Below are positions 1 through 8,399 of a stretch of DNA of 64,000 bases, one piece after another. The notes below the pieces were generated by a model that saw only the letters and a program-made list of their open reading frames with translations, was not told where the DNA came from and did not search any database. Position numbers and translations under genes: made by a program. Each line of letters starts with the position of its first letter. Position 1 is the stretch's first letter. Source of the stretch: Bacteroidota bacterium (GTDB lineage: Bacteria; Bacteroidota; Bacteroidia; Cytophagales; Cyclobacteriaceae); assembly GCA_023412765.1 (NCBI GenBank), contig JAEZBX010000349.1, positions 9,749 through 73,748 of the forward strand. Direction: 5' to 3'.

Positions 1-1029
1 ATCCTGTATATGATTTTCAGGGTCAGTAGCCTGATCACGGTCGCAAAAGGTAAGAGGGACGATAAGCCAGGAACTGCCAATCAGGTAAATGCGGCGATGT
101 TCATCGTATTCATGATCCTCGGGCTTGGTTTATTCTTCTGGTATTCAATCACATACTTCGATAGTTATAATTTACCCGTCGCTTCTGAGCATGGTAAATG
201 GACAGATACTTTATTCTGGATAACGATGGGTATTTCGGTTGCTGCATTTGTTATCATCAGCATTGTAATGTTTGTCTTTGTTTACAAGTATCAGTACCGC
301 GAGGGCAGAAAGGCAAAGTACTATCCAGATAACCATTACCTCGAACTTTCCTGGACTATCATCCCGGCAATCGTATTGGCCATCTTAATATTTACAGGTC
401 TCCGCGCGTGGAACGACATAACTGCCCCTGCATCACAAGAGGCAGAGTTGATCGAAATAATTGGACAGCAGTTCGCATGGACCGCCCGTTATCCTGGAGT
501 GAAAGATGGTGCGCTGGGAAAAAATAACTACAAGCTCATTGATGATGTAAATGAATTCGGTCTTGATCTGTCAGACAAGAATTCGTTCGACGACTTCAAA
601 TCACTTGAGCTGCATTTGCCAGTGAATAAAGAAATATTGTTGAAGATTCGTGCCAAAGACGTTTTGCACAGCGTATTCCTGCCACACTTCCGTGTAAAAA
701 TGGATGCTGTTCCTGGAATGCCAACACAATTCAAATTTATCGTGACGAAGACTACGCAGCAGATGCGCGATGAAACTGGTAATCCCAACTTCAACTATGA
801 ATTGGCGTGCGCAGAAATTTGTGGCCGCGGTCATTTTTCTATGAAGATGGCTGTTGTTGTTGAAGAAGAGGAAGCATACGAGCGATGGAAGGCATCACAA
901 GAGGCCTGGTTAAAACAGAATCCGGACTACCTTGAGAAGGTACCCCAAGCGTTGAGAGAAGCGGCAATGATCAATGCAGGATTGCAAAAAGATCCTGGGT
1001 CAACCGTAGCAGAGGCAATTGATCAGTAG
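1..1029 (+). CDS. ctaC: Cytochrome c oxidase subunit II (5' end outside window)
   Basis: Subunit II of an aa3-type heme-copper oxidase; it accepts electrons from cytochrome c at the CuA centre. The reading frame is open to base 1 (codons before the ATG at 10 read I-L-Y), and a hydrophobic start leads into FRVSSL, so the true start is probably upstream and the protein is slightly longer than 339 aa. Counting from the ATG at 10, membrane segments lie near residues 29-50, 67-92 and 111-131. The periplasmic cupredoxin domain carries the CuA ligands H220 and C267-x3-C271-x3-H275-x2-M278. The subunit I gene follows 21 bases later. In related Bacteroidota alternative complex III genes often lie upstream, but that cannot be seen here. 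Confidence 0.96.
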   Translation: MLYMIFRVSSLITVAKGKRDDKPGTANQVNAAMFIVFMILGLGLFFWYSITYFDSYNLPVASEHGKWTDTLFWITMGISVAAFVIISIVMFVFVYKYQYREGRKAKYYPDNHYLELSWTIIPAIVLAILIFTGLRAWNDITAPASQEAELIEIIGQQFAWTARYPGVKDGALGKNNYKLIDDVNEFGLDLSDKNSFDDFKSLELHLPVNKEILLKIRAKDVLHSVFLPHFRVKMDAVPGMPTQFKFIVTKTTQQMRDETGNPNFNYELACAEICGRGHFSMKMAVVVEEEEAYERWKASQEAWLKQNPDYLEKVPQALREAAMINAGLQKDPGSTVAEAIDQ

Positions 1030-1050
1030 CATTAAAGATTACTAACCGAC

Positions 1051-2934
1051 ATGGCAACGACCGACATACACATTCACCACGACGTTCACCATCATGATGA
1101 TCACGAGCATGAGCATCACGAAGGGAATTTTTGGACAAAATATATTTTCAGCGAGGACCATAAAGTAATTGGAAAACAATTCATGATCACGGGAATACTA
1201 TGGGCCCTGATCGGTGGTATACTCTCTGTTATTTTCCGTCTGCAACTCGGGTTCCCCAACATGAACCTCGATTGGCTTCAGCCGATTCTGGGTACATGGA
1301 TCACTCCGGAAGGCAAGCTCGACCCTGAGTTTTATCTCGCCCTTGTCACTATGCACGGAACCATCATGGTCTTCTTCGTACTTACTGCGGGATTGACTGG
1401 AACTTTTGCAAACTTTCTTATTCCACTTCAGATTGGGGCGCGCGATATGGCCTCCGGTTTTTTGAACATGCTTTCATACTGGTTCTTTTTTGTTTCCAGC
1501 GTTATCATGTTTACATCATTGTTCCTTTCCACTGGCCCTGCGTCAGGAGGCTGGACAATATACCCTCCGTTGAGCGCATTGCCTGAAGCCATCAAGGGAT
1601 CAGGCCTGGGGATGACCCTTTGGCTGGTATCCATGGCGTTGTTTATCGTTAGCTCGCTTTTGGGCGGTATAAACTACATTGCTACGATCATTAACCTTCG
1701 CACAAAAGGGATGTCGTTTACAAAAATGCCACTGACTATTTGGGCAATTTTCTTCACGGCAATTATCGGTCTGCTCTCTTTCCCTGTGTTATTTGCTGCT
1801 GTTCTGCTTTTGATATTCGACCGAAGTTTCGGAACGAGCTTTTACCTCTCGGATATTTACATCGGTGGCGAGGCGTTGGCGCATGATGGAGGGAGTCCGA
1901 TATTATTCCAGCATTTGTTCTGGTTCCTCGGGCATCCGGAAGTTTATATTGTGATCCTGCCTGCACTCGGCTTGACATCGGAGATCATAGCAACAAATTC
2001 CCGCAAACCTATTTTCGGTTATAAGGCGATGATCGGCTCTTTGCTTTTCATTGCAATCTTGTCATTCGTGGTATGGGCCCATCACATGTTTGTGACAGGG
2101 ATGAATCCATTCCTCGGCTCGATCTTCATGCTCTTGACACTTATCATCGCCGTGCCGTCTGCTGTAAAGATATTTAACTATGTTACAACGCTCTGGCAAG
2201 GTAACATTCGATTTACACCGGCAATGTTATTTGCGATTGGGATGGTATCATACTTTCTGTCGGGTGGTATTACTGGTATTTTCGTAGGAAATGCTGCTAT
2301 TGATATCCAGCTTCACGATACATATTTTATCGTGGCGCATTTTCACCTTGTGATGGGTAGCGCTGCATTCTTTGGAATGCTGGCAGGTATTTATCACTGG
2401 TTCCCGAAAATGTTTGGCAGGATGATGAACAGCACGCTTGGCTCGATACATTTCTGGCTAACCTTCGCAGGGGTTTATCTGGTATTTTTCCCTATGCATT
2501 ACATCGGCATAGCTGGATTTCCGAGAAGATATTATTCCTGGACAAACTTTGAAACCTTTAGTGGATTCACCGACCTGAACATGTTGGTTAGTACAGCGGC
2601 GATAATAACCCTGGCAGCCCAGTTCATTTTCCTCTTCAACTTTTTCTACAGTATGTTCAGAGGACGTCTTGCTCCAGCCAACCCGTGGAATTCAACGACG
2701 TTGGAGTGGACTACACCGCGCAATCCCGGACATGGAAACTGGGTGGGTGAAATTCCATCGGTATACCGGTGGCCATACGATTATAGCAAGCCTGGTTCTA
2801 AAGAAGACTATATTCCTCAACATATTCCATTCTCCGAAACCCCTGAATCGAACCTGCCAAGCGAAAATGAGCTGATCAAACTCGAGACATCAAATGGCGA
2901 TGGAAAAATTATCGTGGAAGGGGAGAAGCACTAG
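1051..2934 (+). CDS. ctaD: Cytochrome c oxidase subunit I
   Basis: Catalytic subunit of the terminal oxidase, 627 aa, about 12 transmembrane helices. Visible ligands: H102 (heme a), H295-P-E-V-Y299 (CuB histidine and its cross-linked tyrosine), H344-H345 (CuB), and H430-F-H432 (heme a3 and heme a). The extended C-terminus, about 90 residues after the last helix, is hydrophilic and contains the W-x-S-T-T-L-E-W motif usual in this family. The first 25 residues are very His/Asp/Glu rich (about ten histidines before G25), which is not part of the catalytic fold and could bind metal. It sits between subunit II and heme A synthase in one operon. Confidence 0.97.
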   Translation: MATTDIHIHHDVHHHDDHEHEHHEGNFWTKYIFSEDHKVIGKQFMITGILWALIGGILSVIFRLQLGFPNMNLDWLQPILGTWITPEGKLDPEFYLALVTMHGTIMVFFVLTAGLTGTFANFLIPLQIGARDMASGFLNMLSYWFFFVSSVIMFTSLFLSTGPASGGWTIYPPLSALPEAIKGSGLGMTLWLVSMALFIVSSLLGGINYIATIINLRTKGMSFTKMPLTIWAIFFTAIIGLLSFPVLFAAVLLLIFDRSFGTSFYLSDIYIGGEALAHDGGSPILFQHLFWFLGHPEVYIVILPALGLTSEIIATNSRKPIFGYKAMIGSLLFIAILSFVVWAHHMFVTGMNPFLGSIFMLLTLIIAVPSAVKIFNYVTTLWQGNIRFTPAMLFAIGMVSYFLSGGITGIFVGNAAIDIQLHDTYFIVAHFHLVMGSAAFFGMLAGIYHWFPKMFGRMMNSTLGSIHFWLTFAGVYLVFFPMHYIGIAGFPRRYYSWTNFETFSGFTDLNMLVSTAAIITLAAQFIFLFNFFYSMFRGRLAPANPWNSTTLEWTTPRNPGHGNWVGEIPSVYRWPYDYSKPGSKEDYIPQHIPFSETPESNLPSENELIKLETSNGDGKIIVEGEKH

Positions 2935-3006
2935 AGCTATTGAAAAGGGTGAGGTTCTATCATGAACCTCGCCACTTTACATTAACAGCCTTAACCAGCA
3001 TATCAG

Positions 3007-4017
3007 ATGCGTTCATTTCGAAGGCTCACAATATCGACACTGATTGCTGTATATGTTTTGATTCTCGTAGGTGGAGTTGTCAGGAGTACAGGCTCAGGGA
3101 TGGGTTGTCCCGATTGGCCGAAATGTTTTGGAAAATGGATTCCGCCCACATCTGTTTCTGATCTTCCTTCTAATTACAAAGAGATCTACGCTGCACATCG
3201 AGAGAAAAAGAACATTCGTTTTGCGCAGTATCTTACAACGCTTGGGATGAAGGAAACCGGTGACAGAATCCTGAACGACCCAAATGTTCTTCAGGAAGCT
3301 GATTTCAATCCTACAAAAACGCTGATTGAATATTTTAACCGTGTCGTGGGCGTGATCATCGGGTTTCTCATTTTTGCAGTCTTTACAGTGTCCTTGCAAT
3401 TCCGAAAAACTGATCTCAAACTCACATTGGTTTCCTTGTTTACCTTCTTGCTGGTGGGCTTTCAGGGCTGGATCGGAAGTTTTGTCGTCTCAACAAATTT
3501 GACCCCCTGGACAATTACAGTGCACATGTTTCTGGCGCTGGTAATTGTTGCATTGCTGGTATACCTGGTTCACCAGAGCACATACGAAGAGGATATTGAA
3601 TCATCTCTTGGTTTTTGGTGGCTGGTCGCGTGTATGGGTGTGCTGCTGGTGCAAATATTACTGGGCACGCAGGTACGCGAAGCTGTTGACCAGGTATCGA
3701 ACTCGTGGCCCAGGGCAGAGTGGATCGCAAATGTTTCGGAACAGTTTATTTTGCACCGATCATTCTCATGGATAGTTTTAATCCTCCACGTTGGATTAAT
3801 CGTCAGATTGTACAAAACTGATGGATCAAAAGCTTTCGCACTTACCCTAATCCTATTAATTTTGGGGACAATTTTAACAGGCCTTGGAATGGCCTATTTG
3901 GATTTTCCGGCGTTCCTGCAGCCGTTGCACCTATTGCTGGCAACCGTGACGTTTGGAGTACAGTTCGCGTTTTTATTGAGGTTAAACCCGAGTGCCGGAA
4001 CCGTAATAGCAAAATGA
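3007..4017 (+). CDS. ctaA: Heme A synthase (COX15/CtaA family)
   Basis: Membrane monooxygenase that oxidises the C8 methyl of heme O to give heme A for the oxidase. The 336-aa protein has about eight membrane helices. The N-terminus shows the family signature GGVVRSTGSGMGCPDWPKC (residues about 22-40). A second cysteine-free repeat half with conserved histidines follows (HMFLAL near 173, LHRSF near 251, LHLLL near 315). The gene overlaps the farnesyltransferase gene by 4 bases (ATGA), so the two successive heme O/heme A enzymes are translationally coupled, in the reverse of pathway order. Confidence 0.94.
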   Translation: MRSFRRLTISTLIAVYVLILVGGVVRSTGSGMGCPDWPKCFGKWIPPTSVSDLPSNYKEIYAAHREKKNIRFAQYLTTLGMKETGDRILNDPNVLQEADFNPTKTLIEYFNRVVGVIIGFLIFAVFTVSLQFRKTDLKLTLVSLFTFLLVGFQGWIGSFVVSTNLTPWTITVHMFLALVIVALLVYLVHQSTYEEDIESSLGFWWLVACMGVLLVQILLGTQVREAVDQVSNSWPRAEWIANVSEQFILHRSFSWIVLILHVGLIVRLYKTDGSKAFALTLILLILGTILTGLGMAYLDFPAFLQPLHLLLATVTFGVQFAFLLRLNPSAGTVIAK

Positions 4018-4910
4018 TTGCAGCTGATATAAATGATTTGACAGGTTCAGATTTTGTCGTGGCAAAATTCCGCGCTTATGCTGAACTGCTAAAATTCAGA
4101 TTATCGTTTTTGGTGGCTTTTTCCTGCGCATTTGGATATGTGCTGGCATCGCCTTCCACCAATTGGTTCACACTCTCCATGCTATTTATTGGAGGATTCC
4201 TTTTGTCGGGGGCTTCGGTAATTATCAATCAGATTATCGAAAAGGATCTCGACGTTTTGATGAACAGGACGATGAATCGGCCGCTGCCCACCGGTCGCAT
4301 TACAGTCAACGAAGCAACAGTATTCGCTGTGGTTTGTTTTTTGATTGCCGTTTCGATGTTGTTGATCTATACAAACGTGCTTACAACCATTCTCTCGGTT
4401 GTATCATTGATTTTGTACGGATTCGTGTACACTCCGTTAAAGCGGGTTGGACCTATCGCGGTATTTGTGGGTGCAATTCCAGGAGCGCTTCCACCTTTGT
4501 TGGGTTGGGTTGCTGCAACGGGAGGGATATCTCATGAAGCGCTTATCATTTTTGGAATTCAGTTCATCTGGCAATTTCCGCACTTTTGGGCCATTGCCTG
4601 GGTATCAGACGATGACTACAAGAAAGCAGGATTTAAACTACTTCCTTCGGGAGGTAAAAAAGATTTAAGCACCGCGGTGCAGATAATGATTTACACCATG
4701 TTTCTTATTCCGCTCGGCTTGCTGCCGGCCACCTTCGGTATCACTGGCATTAACTCAGCAGTTATTGTGACGGTGTGCGGAGTGTTATTTTTTGCTCAAA
4801 CCTTTTCGTTGATGAGGGAAGGTGACAGAAGATCGGCATTAAAGATCATGTTCGGATCATTTGTGTATTTGCCGGTGGTGCAGATCGCGTATTTACTAGA
4901 CAAAGTTTGA
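4014..4910 (+). CDS. ctaB: Protoheme IX farnesyltransferase (heme O synthase)
   Basis: UbiA-superfamily prenyltransferase that adds the farnesyl tail to heme B to form heme O, upstream of CtaA in the pathway. 298 aa, about nine membrane helices. The prenyl-diphosphate Mg-binding motif N-x3-E-x-D-x2-V-L-M-N-R-T (residues about 75-90) and the second acidic motif S-D-D-D-Y (about 199-203) are both present, followed by the cytoplasmic G-F-K-L-L-P loop. The start at 4014 is fixed by the 4-base overlap with ctaA. Confidence 0.95.
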   Translation: MIAADINDLTGSDFVVAKFRAYAELLKFRLSFLVAFSCAFGYVLASPSTNWFTLSMLFIGGFLLSGASVIINQIIEKDLDVLMNRTMNRPLPTGRITVNEATVFAVVCFLIAVSMLLIYTNVLTTILSVVSLILYGFVYTPLKRVGPIAVFVGAIPGALPPLLGWVAATGGISHEALIIFGIQFIWQFPHFWAIAWVSDDDYKKAGFKLLPSGGKKDLSTAVQIMIYTMFLIPLGLLPATFGITGINSAVIVTVCGVLFFAQTFSLMREGDRRSALKIMFGSFVYLPVVQIAYLLDKV

Positions 4911-4934
4911 AAGAGGGGAAGAAAAATTAGAATT

Positions 4935-5516
4935 ATGGCAACAGACATAAGAATTGTAGAAGAAGCGAAGAAGCCACTATCGATGCATCCGAAGAAGTTT
5001 GCGTTGTGGCTCTTCATTGTGACGGTGGTGATGGTCTTTGCTGCTATGACTAGCGCATACTTAGTTAGGCAATCAGACGGCAACTGGCTCGTTTTCGAAT
5101 TACCAAGTTTGTTTTATGTAACCACGGGGATCATATTGGTTAGCAGTGCCACAATGCATTGGGCTTATTTATCAGTAAAGAAAAATAACCTTGAAGCCGC
5201 GAAGCTTGCTATATCGCTCACCCTTGTATTGGGAATTGCGTTTCTGGTAGGTCAGTTTATGGCATGGGGGCAACTGGTTGACAGTAAGATCCACCTTGTC
5301 GGAAATCCTTCAGGGTCATTTGTGTACATTATCTCGGGGCTCCATGGACTGCACATCGTTGGAGGTGTTGTATTTCTGGCCATTGTAATGGCATCTATTT
5401 TTAAGCTTAAAGTACATTCAAATAATCTTTTGCGTGTGGAAATGTGCGCAACGTATTGGCATTTTTTGGATGCACTTTGGTTATATTTGTTTCTCTTTTT
5501 ACTCTTGTATCGATAA
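4935..5516 (+). CDS. Cytochrome c oxidase subunit III-like, short form
   Basis: 193-aa membrane protein of the heme-copper oxidase subunit III family with about five helices; the short form lacks the first two helices of the classical seven. After a short cytoplasmic N-terminus (MHPKKFALWLF) it shows SAYLVRQSDGNWL, the SGLHGLHIVGG stretch (residues about 134-144) and the terminal YWHFLDALWLYLF motif. It is the first of two successive subunit III genes, 24 bases apart, an arrangement common in Bacteroidota. Which of the two packs against subunit I cannot be told from sequence. Confidence 0.92.
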   Translation: MATDIRIVEEAKKPLSMHPKKFALWLFIVTVVMVFAAMTSAYLVRQSDGNWLVFELPSLFYVTTGIILVSSATMHWAYLSVKKNNLEAAKLAISLTLVLGIAFLVGQFMAWGQLVDSKIHLVGNPSGSFVYIISGLHGLHIVGGVVFLAIVMASIFKLKVHSNNLLRVEMCATYWHFLDALWLYLFLFLLLYR

Positions 5517-5540
5517 AAGTATAACGCATAATAGAAGATT

Positions 5541-6293
5541 ATGGCAAGCACCTCGACTACACCAGTAGTACCTTCAGGTAAAAGCATTTGGGATGGTGGA
5601 GTATCACCCATGGGCGCCAGCTATGGCAAGCTCATGATGTGGTTCTTCTTATTGTCAGATGCCTTTACATTTTCGGCCCTTCTGATCACATACGGATTAG
5701 TTCGTTCTTCTCACGATGCATATACTGGTGCCGTTGAAGATTTTGTGTTTTCACAAAACTACTGGCCTATTCCTGAAAAGGTGTTTGAAGCCGTTCCTTT
5801 TTTGCATGGTGTGGAACTTCCGCTGGTATTCGTAGGTATCATGACATTCATCCTCATCATGAGTAGTGTGACGATGGTACTCGCTGTCGAAGCTGGCCAT
5901 AGAATGGATCGCCAGGCTGTTGAGAAATGGATGCTTTGGACGATTCTTGGCGGTCTTGCATTCTTGTCCTGCCAGGCATGGGAGTGGGCCCACTTTATTG
6001 CGGGTACGGAGAGCGGTGCTGCGGTGGCTGAGGGAACAACATTCTTTGGAGCGAATTTGACGCATAACCAATATGGTCCTCCCGATTTTGCCGCCTTTTT
6101 CTTTTTCATCACCGGATTTCACGGCTTCCACGTATTCAGTGGTGTATGCCTTAACTTTCTTATATACTATAACACTGTAACAGGAGTATACCAACGGAGA
6201 GGCCACTATGAGATGGTAGAGAAAGTCGGGTTGTATTGGCACTTTGTCGACCTGGTGTGGGTATTCGTGTTTACTTTCTTCTACCTGGTATAA
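5541..6293 (+). CDS. ctaE: Cytochrome c oxidase subunit III
   Basis: Second heme-copper oxidase subunit III gene of the operon, 250 aa. Membrane segments at about 30-53, 85-110, 127-148, 177-205 and 225-250. The family core CQAWEWAHFI (residues about 144-153), ITGFHGFHVFSGV (about 189-201) and terminal YWHFVDLVWVFVF motif are clear. It has an internal insertion of about 30 residues compared with the preceding 193-aa paralogue. No metal is bound by this subunit in characterised oxidases; it stabilises subunit I during turnover. Confidence 0.94.
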   Translation: MASTSTTPVVPSGKSIWDGGVSPMGASYGKLMMWFFLLSDAFTFSALLITYGLVRSSHDAYTGAVEDFVFSQNYWPIPEKVFEAVPFLHGVELPLVFVGIMTFILIMSSVTMVLAVEAGHRMDRQAVEKWMLWTILGGLAFLSCQAWEWAHFIAGTESGAAVAEGTTFFGANLTHNQYGPPDFAAFFFFITGFHGFHVFSGVCLNFLIYYNTVTGVYQRRGHYEMVEKVGLYWHFVDLVWVFVFTFFYLV

Positions 6294-6328
6294 TTAACAG
6301 AAAATCATAATCGTAACTTCATAAACTC

Positions 6329-6655
6329 ATGGATCATTCCGACGAAAATGTACATGTAAATGTCCTGCCTCCTAACAAGGAAAAAATAAAGAAACTTTGG
6401 ACGGTGGCTGGTATTCTTGGTATTGTAACGGCAGTGGAATTCGTCATTGCATTTACTATGCCGCATGGCCCTGCTAAAACATTTCTTTTCGTCGCGCTGA
6501 CCATCGTAAAAGCAGGATACATTGTCCTGGAATTTATGCACTTAAAGTATGAAGTAAAGATTCTCTTTTGGTCGATCTTACTACCAATGATATTTGTTGT
6601 GTGGATGTTAGTCGCCTTTGTGTACGAGGGCATGGCAATATCCGACGTGCGCTAA
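6329..6655 (+). CDS. Cytochrome c oxidase subunit IV family protein
   Basis: Small 108-aa protein with three membrane helices (about 23-45, 51-73, 80-102), matching the prokaryotic cytochrome c oxidase subunit IV family. The middle helix carries KAGYIVLEFMHLKYE, a characteristic motif of the family, and the N-terminus before the first helix is short and acidic with several histidines. It is the last gene of the core oxidase operon: a strong terminator hairpin follows 23 bases after the stop codon. Confidence 0.9.
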   Translation: MDHSDENVHVNVLPPNKEKIKKLWTVAGILGIVTAVEFVIAFTMPHGPAKTFLFVALTIVKAGYIVLEFMHLKYEVKILFWSILLPMIFVVWMLVAFVYEGMAISDVR

Positions 6656-6678
6656 AAATCTGAGAAAGATAATTGAGG

Positions 6679-6704
6679 AGGCTTAGCACGACTAAGCCTT
6701 TTTT
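6679..6704 (+). terminator. Rho-independent terminator of the cox operon
   Basis: Perfect 8-bp stem AGGCTTAG/CTAAGCCT (6679-6686 with 6692-6699), 5-nt loop, then a run of six T. It closes the oxidase operon 23 bases after the subunit IV gene and separates it from the assembly-type genes starting at 6721. Confidence 0.88.
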
Positions 6705-6720
6705 ATTTAATCTGTAATCG

Positions 6721-7206
6721 ATGGGAAAGTATAAAAAGGTTCTTCTTCTTTTTCTGGCCTTGATGCTTCCCGTATGTATTTTTCTTTTTCTCAGGATATT
6801 TGGAAAGAATGAATTTTCAGTTCCTCCATTATACACCGAGGTACTTCCTGAAAACGCTGGTGAATGTGATATAGCCATAGCGTTACCATATCGGATTCCG
6901 AAGGCAGTCCAGGATTCACTTTTGTTGTCGAAAAATAAAATGACTTTGATTCACTTTGGCGTATTGGAATCCGTTGAACATAACAACTTAAACAGGGTGA
7001 AAGAAGAGCATGGACACCGTGTAGGATTTATTATGCTCCCCGACGCCGCTGCTCGACTTAAAAGTTGTGTTTTCTTTCTGGCCGGCAAGAACGACCTGGT
7101 TCTGGTTGACAATGAAGGCACGATCAGAGGACAATACATCTCATCTGATCGCGACGAAATAGATCGGTTGCTGATGGAACTTACGATTTTGTTTAATGAG
7201 TACTAG
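6721..7206 (+). CDS. SCO1/SenC-like membrane protein lacking the CxxxC copper site
   Basis: 161-aa protein with an N-terminal membrane anchor (residues 7-26). The following FGKNEFSVPPLY segment, the thioredoxin-like FLAGKNDLVLVDNEGTIRGQY strands near 119-138 and the position between COX IV and DUF420 genes all match SCO-family proteins of Cytophagales. Such proteins normally carry a CxxxC motif and a distal His that bind copper and help build CuA. Here the only cysteines are C48 and C115, far apart, and no CxxxC is present; the protein is also shorter than typical members. The family call is an inference from context and weak motifs. A structural or degenerate copy is likely, with another SCO elsewhere. 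Confidence 0.6.
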   Translation: MGKYKKVLLLFLALMLPVCIFLFLRIFGKNEFSVPPLYTEVLPENAGECDIAIALPYRIPKAVQDSLLLSKNKMTLIHFGVLESVEHNNLNRVKEEHGHRVGFIMLPDAAARLKSCVFFLAGKNDLVLVDNEGTIRGQYISSDRDEIDRLLMELTILFNEY

Positions 7207-7747
7207 AATGACCGATCCTCAGCAGCGCACAATACTGAAGAACGACCCGTACAAGAGGCTAATTATAGCGCTCTCCATAGTAATACCGTTAGCGGTTGCA
7301 ATCCTTTTCCGTGTTCAGATCAAGGGATATGATCTTACGTTTCTGCCGCCCATCTACGCTACTATTAATGGCCTGACAGCAGTTCTTCTGATTGTTGCTT
7401 TCTTCTGTATAAAGAATGGGAGACGCCGTACTCACGAACTGATTATGAAAACCTGCATGGGGCTATCTGCATTATTCTTGATGATGTACGTGGCTTATCA
7501 TATGACAAGCGCTTCCACGCCTTACGGCGGCACCGGCTTTATAAGGAATGTTTACTTTTTTATTCTGATTTCGCACATTTTACTTTCGGTCGGTGTTATA
7601 CCGTTAGTGCTTTTTACGTACTTGCGGGCATGGAGAGGTGATTTTGGCAACCATCGTAAACTGGCGAAGATCGCGTTTCCTTTCTGGCTTTATGTAGCGA
7701 TATCAGGTGTTATCGTATATGTTATGATAAGCCCTTATTACAAGTGA
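7196..7747 (+). CDS. DUF420 membrane protein
   Basis: 183-aa protein of the DUF420 family, with helices at about 24-42, 52-72, 87-108, 117-142 and 156-178. Conserved features are the H-E-L-I-M-K segment after helix 2, the Y-H-M-T cap of helix 3 and the N-H-R-K-L-A-K loop. Members are usually found next to cytochrome oxidase genes and relate to the CtaM-type oxidase assembly factors; a role in oxidase assembly is inferred. The ATG at 7196 overlaps the upstream gene by 11 bases; a second ATG at 7208 would give a protein four residues shorter and is equally plausible. Confidence 0.85.
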   Translation: MSTRMTDPQQRTILKNDPYKRLIIALSIVIPLAVAILFRVQIKGYDLTFLPPIYATINGLTAVLLIVAFFCIKNGRRRTHELIMKTCMGLSALFLMMYVAYHMTSASTPYGGTGFIRNVYFFILISHILLSVGVIPLVLFTYLRAWRGDFGNHRKLAKIAFPFWLYVAISGVIVYVMISPYYK

Positions 7748-7758
7748 GAATAGGTTAT

Positions 7759-8016
7759 ATGAGTAAAAAAATATTATTCGTATTGGTGATTCTGGTAAGC
7801 GCAATTGCTGACGTGTCTGCTCAATGCGCAATGTGCCGAACAACTCTTGAAAATAACTATTCAAACGGTGATCCAGGAATAGCCGCGGGGATCAACACCG
7901 GAATTCTTTATCTGTTAAGCATGCCCTATCTCGCCGTAGTAATTCTCGGATATCTTTGGTATAAATCCAGTAAGAATGCCAGCAAAAAATTTTCAGACAG
8001 CTCTGCTGCTCGGTAA
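7759..8016 (+). CDS. Small secreted or membrane protein with a CxxC motif
   Basis: About 85 aa. I chose the ATG at 7759 rather than an in-frame GTG at 7744, since it gives a clean signal peptide (residues 1-21, cleavage before QCAMC). The mature part begins with C-A-M-C-R, then a short polar stretch and one membrane helix (about 49-68) with a lysine-rich cytoplasmic tail. Short proteins of this make-up with QCAMC are common beside DUF420 and DUF983 in Cytophagales. The two cysteines would face the periplasm, so metal or thiol chemistry for oxidase assembly is a guess from context. It overlaps the next gene by 41 bases. Confidence 0.7.
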   Translation: MSKKILFVLVILVSAIADVSAQCAMCRTTLENNYSNGDPGIAAGINTGILYLLSMPYLAVVILGYLWYKSSKNASKKFSDSSAAR

Positions 8017-8362
8017 ATGCCCGCGCTGTCGGGAAGGCAACATTTTTAAGTACCCTGTTCGTCGTCTCACAAAATTCAATGCGATGAATAAGACTTGTCC
8101 GCATTGTGGAGTGAGCCTTGAGCCGGAGCCCGGCTTTTATCAGGGTGCCATGTATGTGCAGTACGGGTTCACCATGGTATTACTCATAATCATCAGTATC
8201 ATACTATCATTGTCAGGTGATTTTTCTGAATGGGTCTATATCGGTGTGACCATAGCTGCAATCATCATTCTCGCACCAATAAATTATAGGGCATCGCGCA
8301 TAGTGTATCTCTATATGTTTGGCGGCATCAAATACAAGCCTCATCTGTCGCAACCAAAGTAA
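7976..8362 (+). CDS. DUF983 protein, zinc-ribbon plus two membrane helices
   Basis: 128 aa. The cytoplasmic N-terminus has two CxxC pairs (GKCPRC near 13-18 and TCPHC near 41-45) that form a probable zinc ribbon, followed by the family motif EPEPGFYQGAMYVQYG and two helices (about 67-85 and 90-107). This is the DUF983 pattern; function unknown. It begins inside the preceding gene in another frame, indicating translational coupling, and is the last member of the cox-adjacent accessory set. Confidence 0.85.
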   Translation: MPAKNFQTALLLGKCPRCREGNIFKYPVRRLTKFNAMNKTCPHCGVSLEPEPGFYQGAMYVQYGFTMVLLIIISIILSLSGDFSEWVYIGVTIAAIIILAPINYRASRIVYLYMFGGIKYKPHLSQPK

Positions 8363-8399
8363 TTCAGTAACTTTATACATCATCAACACGTGAGATTCG

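Noticed and set aside
2940..3161. 73-codon frame overlapping the start of ctaA
   Set aside because: A shadow of ctaA in another frame, without its own support.
7744..7759. GTG start for the small CxxC protein
   Set aside because: The ATG at 7759 gives a standard signal peptide; the GTG would add five residues before it.
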